Assembly: GCA_910589415.1 (NCBI GenBank)
Contig: OU342639.1
Coordinates: 23,444,268-23,508,267 of the forward strand
Reading direction: 5' to 3'
Length of the DNA: 64,000 nucleotides
Origin: Malachius bipustulatus
Taxonomy: Eukaryota > Arthropoda > Insecta > Coleoptera > Melyridae
A program made the translations under genes and the position numbers. The notes beneath the pieces are model-generated. The model was not told the DNA's origin, did no database searches, and was given only the letters and a program-made list of their open reading frames with translations. This document shows, one piece after another, positions 54,136 to 64,000 of the stretch. How positions within the stretch are numbered: the stretch's first letter is position 1; each line of letters opens with the position of its first letter.

Positions 54136-57100
54136 GTTTTACGATTTACTGAAATCTAACTGCTGCAACTTAACTAAGATAGACTAGTCACTTCTGGTTG
54201 AATGCTATGTGGGACCCTTGGCAACTACCACAAAGCGAGAGCTCTAAATTAATAGAGGTGGCATGGTGATAGCCCAGCTTGGTCCGCTTGAATGGCTAGA
54301 GAGGTTGTATTCTCATTTGTCAGTCAGCTGCCAAGAAGCTGCTTCCAGGACCAAACCGACGCGATCACATTGCTGCCTGCATGGAGGAGACGGCGTCGTG
54401 AAAACCTTGTACCTTGGTTCTCGGGAGTGGCTAGAGGAGATGGATCCTCTTTTGCCAGCCTCAAACCAAGAAGGGCGAACGGTTTGGGTTTTCCCACATA
54501 GTGATGGTACCAACTTATTAGAGTATAGATTCCAAGAAAGATTATTTGGATAGGAATCCATGAAGATATATGAGAATAAATATTTGGAAAAGTTGGATTT
54601 TGATTGCCACAACAATTTATAGGATTTTTCCTGTTTGTAATGAACGACAAGCAATTAAAATGTGCTTAGAATGTAGTTTCCAGGAACGGATACTTGTTTG
54701 ATAAAATAATAATTTCTCGATGAAGTCCCAGAGAAACTGGGGTCACTTCCTTGATTTGTTTCCGGAAAAGTCGGATAATTTGAAGTGTATGAACTTATTT
54801 GCATGGAAACGTCGATAAATGATTATTCGAAAAAGAGAGAAAATGTTTGGCTCTTTTTCTGTTGTTTTAAAGTTGAGAGGTTCATCGTACAATGAAGAAA
54901 AACTGAAGAGGTGCTGACAATTAAAATTAATCGGTCCTTTTCGTAGTGATTGTGGATGCTGAGACATTTCCCTGATGATTAGACGGAGCTAGGAAAATAT
55001 TGTAGATGAGCAATATCATTTAGAAAGATGATTTAATAGGTATATTTCGACTGTGAGAGTATGTGTTGAAACTCGGCTATTTGACCGTGTTGATTATTGG
55101 AAATGCACCTGATAATTATTTCTTTATAGTCACAAATGGAAAATATAAGTCTTGGTAAGAAAATTTACCAAATCTTATCTGAGATCATGAAACTGATCTT
55201 TTATTCGATATTCAAACCATAGTGCTAGTGCTATCTGTAAAGATATAGTTTATTAGCTTTATTAATAAACTAGGTATCTCCCACCTAAACAGCCTATATA
55301 CCAACCAGAGGTTCTTTTGATATAAACCCAGAATGCATATATGCTTAGAAAAGCTTGATTTTGCATTGAATTAACACTGCCTCATTCTCCGAGCGCCAGT
55401 GTATAAAACAGACAATGATTCATTAACAGGTCCTAGATCGAAAGGTACTTACATGAACTCATTGTGTCTAAGTCCCACACATGGCCTTTTAACCCTTTTC
55501 TTTGCTCTACTACTAACTACTGTCACACTGTTTGCCTTCTCACTCACACGCTTGCGTTTTCTTTGAAACGGAAGCCTTAAACCCCAATGAGTCATCATAC
55601 TACCTTTTTAATTACATTTTGGTAAATGTAGACGCGAAAAATGAAAGAGAGCTTTGTACAAAAACGAACCACTTGATTTTAAGTGGATTAATTTCATTTG
55701 GTCATTTCATATTTTGCTTTAAGCGCCTTAGCATGAATTTATTCTAAAATTGATTGGTTCGGAAGTTAATGAATTTGGCTTTATTTGTCCCTAGGGGAAG
55801 TGCCATAAGTAGTAATTAAATATTTTTAAAGGGTTTTACCATATCGGTTGATAATGCTTGGTTTAAAATTTGATTAAATAAAATGCAAAATAATCTCCCT
55901 ATACCTCACAAATAATTATAAATAAATAATAAATCTAAAGCAATGAATATTCTAGTATACTTATTATTATTAATGAAACATCTATGGCCGCTATATAAAC
56001 ACACAGGTTGATAAAAAAATGTTATGGATATGTTCAAGTAAAGATGATCGAAAAAAATAGATATGAGCAAGAAAATATCATAATTGTTGTAAAATGTACA
56101 CCTGACCTTTTATTAGCCCTCGGGGTGTCGGAGCTCAACGGGGGCCTTCGTCTGGATGGCTTCCAACGCTGCAGGTCTTGGAGGACGGTGGTGGGCAGTG
56201 GTTGATTTGTCTCTCCATCTTCGTTTCACGAACACTCGGGGTAAAAAAAACACCTTTCACAAATTTCCCGTTCGCGAGACAAAATTAGATCACCTGAAGT
56301 AACACTGAAGTGCGAGAAATAACGGCAGGAGCAGGAAGTCACTAATAGGCTCTTTAAGACCTTACTAGTTACTGCTTCGAAGGTTAAATTTCAACTGTCC
56401 TAGCTTTCGTTTCAAAAACTTCGGCTTTCCTCAAAAAATCTCCGGCAGTGGGCGTGGGTGGTGTGTCCCTTCCAATCGGAATCATTTTTCATCCGGTTTA
56501 ACCAATCCTAGTTAACCTACTCTCTTCTCTTGTGACGTAGGTTCTCTAATGAGTTTTTAAGTACCAACGTGGATACCTCACTTCAATCGCCAATTCTCCC
56601 TTCCTGGACCCTCGTGTATATTGTCGGTTTATTCAAAGAACTTTTCCTTTGAACTGAACAATCTCCTTTCTTCCTATTTGTAACAATAAACTGCCCATTA
56701 GAGTGTTTCTAGCTTTAAAACGATTTCATGGTAGCTTGTAAAAATTTACTACCGTCTGGGGTTGAATAGAGTTGGGTTATGAAATTCTATGGTAGCCAGG
56801 TAGGCTAGTCACTTAAATATACATTAGCTATAATGCAACGCTAGACCATATCGCTGGAGACGAGACGTTGGTATTCAATACCTATGAAAATTATTTGCCG
56901 AGAGATAAATAAGACTAATAAAGAAATGGGTCCTTTTGCATGACATCCCGACAGGCTCCTTTTACATGGGCACGTAGGTATTGTCCTCCAAGGATATTGT
57001 TATCTTCACACTAAACTTTAGATAAATTCTTATACTTGGAAGCTGGTGATTTCTCAGATGATTAAGCGAAAAAAAAATTGGCGGTGTTTGATAGAGGTGA

Positions 57101-57343
57101 TTTTTTTTTTTTTTTAATGTATTTCGGTTCGTTTCAAATTTGATAAACATAATCCTGTACCTGTAAAATCTGCAGTTTGACCTTAAAATAATAATCAACA
57201 GCGACAGACTGCGTATGAAACGTCTGTTCATTTAATTATTATATCTAATCAGCTCGAGCCACCAATACAGAGTTAGTAAAAAGTCCCAGAACGGCCCTGC
57301 ATGCTTAATTATATTTAGCATATTTCACCAAGGACTGAAGTTA
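54136..57343. other. 3.2 kb, no gene recognised
   Basis: 54180-54560 is GC-elevated, and two related blocks (tggctagagaggttgtattc near 54293 and tggctagaggagatggatcc near 54427) suggest an old internal duplication; overlapping frames of 69-113 codons there show no motif. 56100-56560 is a second GC-elevated patch. Neither resembles a transposon protein I know. Confidence 0.35.
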
Positions 57344-57374
57344 TTATCGATTTATCGATAATATCGATTATCGG
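57344..57374. promoter_or_regulatory. Cluster of TATCGAT/CGATA motifs
   Basis: tatcgat at 57345, tatcgata at 57353-57360 and atatcgattatcgg from 57361 give three CGATA-type sites in 30 bp. TATCGATA is the DRE core bound by DREF, and CGATA clusters are bound by BEAF-32, in Drosophila. Function in this genome is inference. Confidence 0.3.
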
Positions 57375-57849
57375 CTGTTTTGTCGTGATCCATGGAGCTT
57401 TGCTTCAAATGTTTCCTTCACAATTGCGATATAGACGTGTGCGCAAGCCATGCTTCCACTCCCCGTGTTCACAGGCCTAACTAATGATGTTTACCACAGT
57501 TGTAGACGAAAAATTCGGAATAAATCTTCATGGACAGCTGCAAAACAATTTTAACCTACTTTATACTAAAAACTATAAAAAATATATTTAAACGAAATAT
57601 CCCACAATTCATAAAGCATTAGCAAGATATTTTTTACACGACGTGTTGTTTGGAACAGATTTCCAAACATATTGATTTATTGACCAGCTCTAAAAATAGA
57701 AATGACAAAAAAATAAATGATTTACTTCGAAAAATTAAATAATTCTCAACATTACATTCCGAAAAAATAAACAAAATAACAATATCTCCCTCACGCAGCA
57801 ATTTCAGGTAATGTATTTTTCGAAACACCGCTGTATTAATGTTACATAA

Positions 57850-58620
57850 ACAGTCATGCGCCGGTTGACCCGTAGGTCGCTGATACTTCAGGACTTTGCT
57901 GAGGGATCATCAGGGAGTCAATTAATCAAGGAGTTAATTAAAATTGGAGATTCATTTTTTTATCCAAAGAGGATCTGCAGAAGTTCTTCGCAAGAAATAA
58001 TAAATATATCAAAAGCCGCAGTTGAGCAAAAATATATTTTCAGGTGAGGGTCATTCATCACCCATGGTTTTAGCAAAGTTCAAACAATTTTTCCAGGGAC
58101 TTTCATGCCAGAGTTGTATTTTGTATAACTAGCTTGTTAATTCGCATGCAAATTATCCTGATTTTACATCGGGGATCTTGTGGACGGACGAGTCAAATTT
58201 TTTGAAAATGTTACTTGCATAACTCACTTCTTCAAAATACAAGTTGATAATTAAAGGTGAAAATGCGTACACAATGATATTGAAAAATCGAGAAATACCT
58301 TTCCTGATCTGAAGCTAATTTTAAAAAAGTCATACGTTTTAGGAGACCTTACTTACTGATTGAACAATCTTCATAGTACAGTAAGTTCACGGCTCTAAGA
58401 CAAAACAACTACAAATTTTTTGCATCGAGATTGGGTTGGATTTCATCCCTACTATTCATCTATTGAAAATATCGCTTCGAACATCAGCGCTCATGTATAC
58501 TCTAAATGTTCTTTAGAAGAAGCCCTAAAGTGCTTGCTCACCAAAAACGCTTGGAAAAAATATTCTCTTCTTAGTCATAAGGGTTGTACTGGAATATGAG
58601 GGCACTGCGCTTCCAATTTT
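57850..58620 (+). pseudogene. Tc1-like transposase remnant
   Basis: A 63-codon frame (57856-58047, MRRLTRRSLILQDFAEGSSG) may be the N-terminal DNA-binding part. Clear motifs follow: GILWTDESNF at about 58170 (first catalytic aspartate of the DDE triad), then in another frame HPYYSSIENIASNISAHVYS near 58450 (worn form of WPPYSPDLNPIENxWSxxK) and LEEALKCLLTKNAWKKY, the C-terminal A-L-x-x-A-W block. The second aspartate region is not recognisable, and the third has been lost with the SPDLN residues. Multiple frameshifts; dead. Confidence 0.7.
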
Positions 58621-59828
58621 TCTATCATCTTACCATTCCATTCTCAGTAAAAGTTTTTTGACCATGCAGTTACGCCACAACTAAGCGACCCTGACGTATA
58701 ATCATTAAAGAAAAGTGTGGACCCTACAACAATTCTGGTTTCTTGCATTATAGCAATCTCTTATTAATGATGCTTCATCGTAAGAAGCTTAAGCTAGGCT
58801 TCTTGTAAACGCTCAGGTGCACGTGGTAACTGGCTGAGCGTATTACCACTAACTCCATTAGGAACCCATCTAACGGAGTGTCCATCTCTTTCCATCTTGA
58901 GTGTGATATCTGATACCCCCAAGCCTGCTCGCGGTCACTTTCGAAATGCCAAATTTGTCTTTTCAAGACAAGACGGACTGTGTTATAAAATGAGCCCTGA
59001 CCGACGATTCATACATTCAGAAGCTAGCAACATAATCAGCTAATATTGGAATAATGATGGACGGCCTATATGGAATAAGACATCATGGAATCCTGGACCT
59101 GCAGCGCATGTACAGCTGAAGTAACATAATGAAAACATTACATAAAGAACGTTCAGATACATACGAAACTCGTACCTCATAAGAAATTTCAGATGTGTAG
59201 GGTGCAGATGCCCTTAATTTTCCGAGCATCATAAAATTAACGATACTATACGTATACATACGAACAGTGAGCCACAAGTTTTCTTTTTCATTGCCTGGAG
59301 CATCTCGTTACAGTAAGCAATGTGGCGTCAGTCTAGGGAACTCAGCCGAAAGAAAAGGAGTCCTGTTTCAATAATTATTTTATCTGTTAAGCACACTAAT
59401 AAATATGATTTCAAGCAATATGTGAAACGTAAGTATGTATGTGCAAGTTTGAAATAGTTTGGTATAAATAAAGCGATACATCTGTCACCATATTTCTCCT
59501 ATTTTTTATTAACATTGGTCAGTAAGATAACGATGAAATTAAATTGAAAAATGTATTGTAAGGAGTGTACGATAAAGACCTCACGGCGACAGAAGGCCGA
59601 AGTCTCGAAGGCAAGTTTTAGTCTCACAACTTAAGATAACATATTATGCACTTTCACTAAGCGAATCTAACATTATTATAGCTGGACGGTATAACACGTT
59701 TGTTTGTTCTAAAAATGAAGGTCTAGTGTTCACGAAATGAGAACATAAGTTCGAAAACAAAAAGAGATATATAAAATGTTGACTTTGAGATAATATGCAT
59801 TGGGTAGTCACTTCATTTACTCTTAATA
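58621..59828. other. 1.2 kb, nothing recognised
   Basis: 58775-58990 is less AT-rich, with a 63-codon minus-strand frame of unknown nature. No repeat or RNA gene found. Confidence 0.35.
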
Positions 59829-59830
59829 TA

Positions 59831-60402
59831 CAGAGTGGTCCAGTTTTTTATGCGTTAGATTTAGAGAACGACATAGAATTGAAAATAATAAGAGTTTGCT
59901 TTATGAACTATATTCGGAAAATATTTTGTTAAGAATATACAGGGTGTTAAAATTAATTTCTGGAAGTACTCGATAGCATTGATTTTAATATTTTACTTTG
60001 TACGGGTTCCGACATTGTGCAATATCTTGAAAACAGTGCCTGCGATAAAAACGTAAGATCACTTTTCTCCTCTAAACAATACAAAGTATCTACCAAAAAT
60101 GTAATGTTTGCATTAAAATCAGTGGCGTGGAAATTATTTAATAAAAAGGTAAGAACAAACCCATTGGAAGTATCAGACCATGTACATTAATTCGTACAAC
60201 TACTGTGCAAAATTTCAAATTAATCTAATTAGCCAATTTTTTTATATTTAAAAATAATACGAATTTTATCTTGAAACTTCAACACCCTGTATTGTCTTAA
60301 CGAAGCATTTCCCGAATAAAGTTTGTACAGCAAGCTCATATTATTATTTTTCGATTCTCCGTCGTTCCCTGAATTTAATGCATAAAAAACTGAACCACTC
60401 TG
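59831..60402. mobile_element. 572-bp MITE with TA duplication
   Basis: Begins cagagtggtccagttttttatgc (first 20 bases diagnostic) and ends with the complement, with one mismatch. TA flanks it at 59829-59830 and 60403-60404. A second nested pair, tacagggtgtt (59938) and aacaccctgta (60282), lies inside. The segment 59990-60170 is homologous to the right arm of the MITE at 28537-28970. No coding sequence; Tc1/mariner-type target preference. Confidence 0.85.
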
Positions 60403-60594
60403 TATATCCAGCTAAAAAAATCGACTTTCTCTATCATTCATCATGTTGCTTATTTTAGTTTATGAATGATATACATTTCTAATGTATACTTCTAAAAGTT
60501 ATTTACTAGTCTAAGTTTTGTAAGCAAATCTAAATTTATAAATATTGACAATGTGAATTATTTTTCTAAAAACGTTCCATCACATTAAAAAATT

Positions 60595-60720
60595 TCTCGT
60601 GAATAATGGCTGTTATTCACTTGACGATTACAACACGAACACTCGCCGATACAACTCGTGTTGTAATTTTCTTCCTCGTGAATAATAACCATCATTACCC
60701 GCTCGTTCAAGAATATACTT
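60595..60720 (+). repeat. Palindrome-rich interspersed repeat
   Basis: Contains gattacaacacga (60627) facing tcgtgttgtaat (60656), and outer words gtgaataatggctgttattcac and gtgaataataaccatcatta. Part of it recurs at 19365-19440. Confidence 0.55.
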
Positions 60721-60839
60721 TTATATTATGTTTCAGTTAATGGTTTGATTGCGTGGGATACTAGTTGATTATGAAAATTGAAGTTTATTTCTTTTAGCTT
60801 TGAAATCGTTTTGAAAAAGCGAACTAAACTTTTTGCAGT

Positions 60840-61160
60840 GCCTTGCTCTATTTTCCATATTGCGCCTACATCGCCGTCGCGACGCGTCGCGTGAACCTAA
60901 ACACAAACGCGATGTAATCAATCTGAGAGAATAAATCAACCGGTTTCCTGACGGAAGGAATATGATGCGTTAATAAGATGGATATTCTCATTGATGCGCG
61001 GCAAATTGCCGTCCTTTATAAAACGGTGCCATGCGTGCACCGCATTGTACCTGGGCACAATGCGGAGACAGCCTAGCTAAAGCCTTTGTGCGGGCGACGG
61101 GCGACGCCGACGTCGCAGCGTCGCTATGACCGACGGTCCGTTTCATCCACTGTTTCCCCT
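60840..61160. other. CpG-rich patch with TATA-like box, possible promoter or enhancer
   Basis: Dense CpG in AT-rich surroundings, including the 14-bp palindrome cgcgacgcgtcgcg (60878-60891) and the cluster gggcgacgggcgacgccgac near 61096. ctttataaaacgg near 61014 would serve as a TATA box on the plus strand. No exon was recognised downstream, so direction and target are unknown. Confidence 0.3.
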
Positions 61161-61539
61161 TAACAACCTACCAGTTCATATTCGAATAGAGACTTATCTT
61201 AACCAGTTGATATAAAATGAGATTAATATTTTATGTAGGATATAATAATTTTGCTGTTCAGGTATAATCGGTTCGTTCACGTCAATGTTATGTATTTCAT
61301 ATTCACGCAAAATGCACATTGCTGATTATTGAAATGAATATTTACGCTAAAAAAAATATGTAGGTGCATTATTAAACTTGTATCTTGTATCTGTTTTCAT
61401 GTTGCATATTGCAATCCATGGATTTCATGACGTAATTGTACCTCTTGTTCTTAACCCAAACGCAACGATAAATAAATCTCTCATCAGGAAATATTAGTTT
61501 TTCTTCTGCCTTCTTAGATATTTTTAAGTAGGTATCTTT

Positions 61540-61850
61540 TAAAAGTTTTTAGTTCTCCACATCTTTTTCTAAATGTATCTTAAGATACTTTTCAAAACGT
61601 ATCTAGTATATATTGTATCTTAAATACTTTTTAAAATATCTTTCCTAGCTCCGTTTTCAAATCATCACACAAAAGTACATGTGGATCCCTGACGCGAAGA
61701 GGCTTCCATTACGTATTAATCTCCCTCTTGATATTTTCAATATTGTCAGCAGAGCTGGGAGATATATCTTAATAAATAAGTATCTAAGATACAAGATACT
61801 TTCTAACAAGTATCTTAAGATGCATTTAGAAAAAGATACTAAGTGTCAAA
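61540..61850. repeat. Foldback repeat built on tatctt/aagata words
   Basis: ctttttctaaatgtatctta near 61564 pairs with taagatgcatttagaaaaag near 61815. The match continues outward from both through agatactt, gtatctta and ctagctcc / gagctggga. Many aagtatc-type words recur inside. Such subterminal word repeats are seen in hAT-type MITEs, but the family is not fixed. The 103-codon plus-strand frame at 61679-61990 is a by-product. Confidence 0.6.
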
Positions 61851-61990
61851 TATACCTTGGGTACAAGATGCTTCTAAAACTATCTAAGGTATTTCAAAAA
61901 TCATCTTGGTTCCTAAAAGCTTCTAAAGGATACATACTTAATAACTACCTAGAAATAATCAGGACAAATGACCCTTACACCAAAAGCTAA

Positions 61991-64000
61991 TTCATTTATT
62001 GTTGCCTTGGGGTTAGGGTCAAGAAATCTAACTTTCTGTAATACAAAGTGTTCGGATTTTTAAACTAAATTAAATTTGGAACATTCAGATAAGTAAAAAA
62101 ATTCTAAATTTTTTTTACTACTTACAATATCACGTTATGAAATCCACTGACTGCAAGCAACATAATCAACAATGTACAATATTCGTTTCAAAATTTCAAG
62201 TAGAAGCTTGAAAGTCTTTATGAAATCTTTATATTATACGTAGTTCTCCATATAAAGCAAGAATCCATAGACATTAGGTACATTTTTCATTCTTATACAG
62301 AAGTCAGTAGCGCTTTTATATGTATATTAAAACGCAGAACGATGAATTTAAACTATAAAAAATTGATTGCTTAGCTAAGCGGAAAATATTTAAAAGTTTT
62401 ATTAGTTATTTAACTCGAAAATAATGCGCGGAAGCTTGTAAGCTTCTATTTAAATTAAATTTAATTGAATGAAACTGGCACTAGGTTTATATCAAAATCA
62501 TAAATTCAAAGTCAATAAAAAATTATAATAAATTTTCATAAGGCTTCACGAAGGACTTTTTCTCATTGTTTCCTGAAATGTTACCAGGCCTGAAATATTG
62601 ACGTAATTAGAAATTCCATTTAATGGACTCCTATTATTGGGAAAATACATGAGGTATTTCTAAATTAGGAATTTTTCACGTACCATGAAGGACCTCTGCA
62701 ATGATGTGCGTCCTAAAATGTTCAACACAATCACATCATTTGAGTTAATCATCGTGGAGAATTTATAGCGTTCTAACCCTTTTCATCCAGAAGACATCGT
62801 CCTGAATATACGAATAGTAGCCAGCATGAAGCAAGTCAGAATTTTAAAAAGGCGCATCGTTATTGTTGGGACATTTTTTCCGGGATTACGACCAGGTTGA
62901 CGTTTATTATTCCTTGGTGAAATCTGGACAATGGTATTAGCCTGCTCATTTCACGTGTTTCAGTGGAAAAGGGAAACATCTGCCTGCATAGAAGTCCATT
63001 CAGGACACGCGTATGGGAAAACGGTGCTATATGCAAATAGATACTAAAGAAATATTGTTTATTCATGTTGTAGTTTGTACGATCGCTTCTAAGCCTTTAT
63101 CTCATTTATACAGGTTCCCCATATTAGATAACCTACCCATTTGGATTTTCGATTTAAATATAATCGAATAAGTATTCTATTTGTTTTTTCTTTATTGGAT
63201 TAAAATCTGTGGTTTTTGGGACTATATCTAGATCTAGTAAGCGCCTACCTGGTCATGACAGTTTCAATTATAAGATGTAAAGAAGGTTTATTGCAACCTT
63301 TACATATATTTTTTTAACAAATCATTACACTTGTGAAATCCCCAAATATAGAAAAAAGCATGTACTTTCTCAATGCTTAAGTCTCGAAATATTAAAATAA
63401 TTAAAAACCAAATGCCTTTTTCTAAACTATATACATATCTATATTATCCAAATTATTCGCTTAAAACTTAATATTACGGAATTATTGAATATTACATGAC
63501 ATGGATTTTTTAAAGGATGTCGAACGTAATTTATTATTGTATGATGAGGCATTTAAATCAGGGTACTGCAGGTGGATACAGTATACTGAATTCAGCAAAT
63601 AATAGTTGCTTCAAATTAACAGTTTTGCGCCTTTTTTTTGGATTTCAATCAAAACTATGCATTCTAGAGTAAAATACTATTAAACAAAAATTGTGGGATG
63701 GAATATTTCTTACAGTTTTAGTTTAAATTCCGCATGGTTTCCCTAAAAGAGAGTATAGCTTTAGCGCCTTTTATACATTCTCCATCTTTCTTGGAATAAG
63801 AGATCAAATGTAGAACTAAAAGTATATATTATATATAGTAAATATAATATAATATACTATATAATATATATAGTAAATTCTCCGCTCTACAACTTTTGTC
63901 TGATGATATTGTCAAATTGTAAGCAATTTTACGCTCTGCAACTTTAATCTTAAGAAATATGCAACCAAAAAGCATAGCATTTCATCAAAACACAAAAAAA
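61991..64000. other. 2 kb, nothing recognised apart from an AT palindrome
   Basis: A tatatattatatatagtaaa tract with its inverted counterpart actatataatatatatagt lies at 63820-63880. No gene, transposon protein or RNA was identified to the window end. Confidence 0.35.

Noticed and set aside
51880..56700. Possible LTR retrotransposon (tgtaacgtacc start, caataaact near 56690)
   Set aside because: No repeated terminal sequence, primer-binding site or pol motif could be found between these points.
61679..61990. 103-codon lysine/tyrosine-rich frame
   Set aside because: It is generated by reiterated aagtatc words within the foldback repeat.

Overview
This is eukaryotic DNA, AT-rich (roughly two thirds A+T by eye), with no operons, ribosome binding sites or dense coding. 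Every protein-like stretch I can recognise is a transposable-element remnant of kinds common in arthropods: a DUF4817-type mariner/IS630 transposase, Tc1 and mariner pieces, CR1/Jockey-, I- and RTE-like non-LTR retrotransposons, a Ty3/gypsy pol piece and a tyrosine-recombinase fragment. Foldback and MITE elements with TA target duplications are also present. I infer an insect, with the order undetermined, and a gene-poor intergenic or intronic region. No host gene could be supported; one possible 18-bp first exon is noted at low confidence.

Layout. 0-3 kb: a mariner tail at the window edge, then a 1.4-kb foldback element with a second palindrome inside it. 5-7.5 kb: a nested site in which a decayed non-LTR retrotransposon holds a foldback element, which holds an inverted-dimer element carrying hammerhead ribozymes. 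9.4-10 kb: an RTE-like remnant split by a 202-bp MITE. 11.7-14 kb: a complete but frameshifted transposon with about 433-bp terminal inverted repeats. 14.06-14.89 kb: a second hammerhead element, with one ribozyme that looks intact. 16.5-17.3 kb: a foldback MITE. 21.7-22.9 kb: an RNase H remnant and a TIR element packed with a minisatellite. 28.5-30.6 kb: a MITE, an I-like retrotransposon tail and another MITE piece. 34.6-36.2 kb: a second, decayed DUF4817-type transposon followed by a third hammerhead locus. 40.25-41.4 kb: a gypsy fragment between 164-bp direct repeats of a non-LTR fragment. 43.4-45.2 kb: the best preserved non-LTR retrotransposon. 46.2-47.1 kb: a TIR element with a tyrosine-recombinase N-terminus. 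49.3-51.1 kb: further non-LTR pieces. 53.5-54.1 kb: tandem repeats. 57.9-58.6 kb: a Tc1 remnant. 59.8-60.4 kb: a MITE. 60.8-61.2 kb: a CpG-rich patch. 61.5-61.9 kb: a foldback repeat.

The most notable signal is a small family of elements (5470-6402, 14057-14893 and a single arm near 35965-36155) whose arms carry type I hammerhead self-cleaving ribozymes. At 14184-14296 (minus strand) the conserved core, the stems and a long extended stem I are all present. A second locus keeps the fold with wobble pairs and one compensatory base-pair change. The two dimers are flanked by 10- and 12-bp direct repeats and are arranged head to head, with the ribozymes diverging outward. That suggests a non-autonomous retroelement (retrozyme or Penelope-like relative) rather than a cut-and-paste element.
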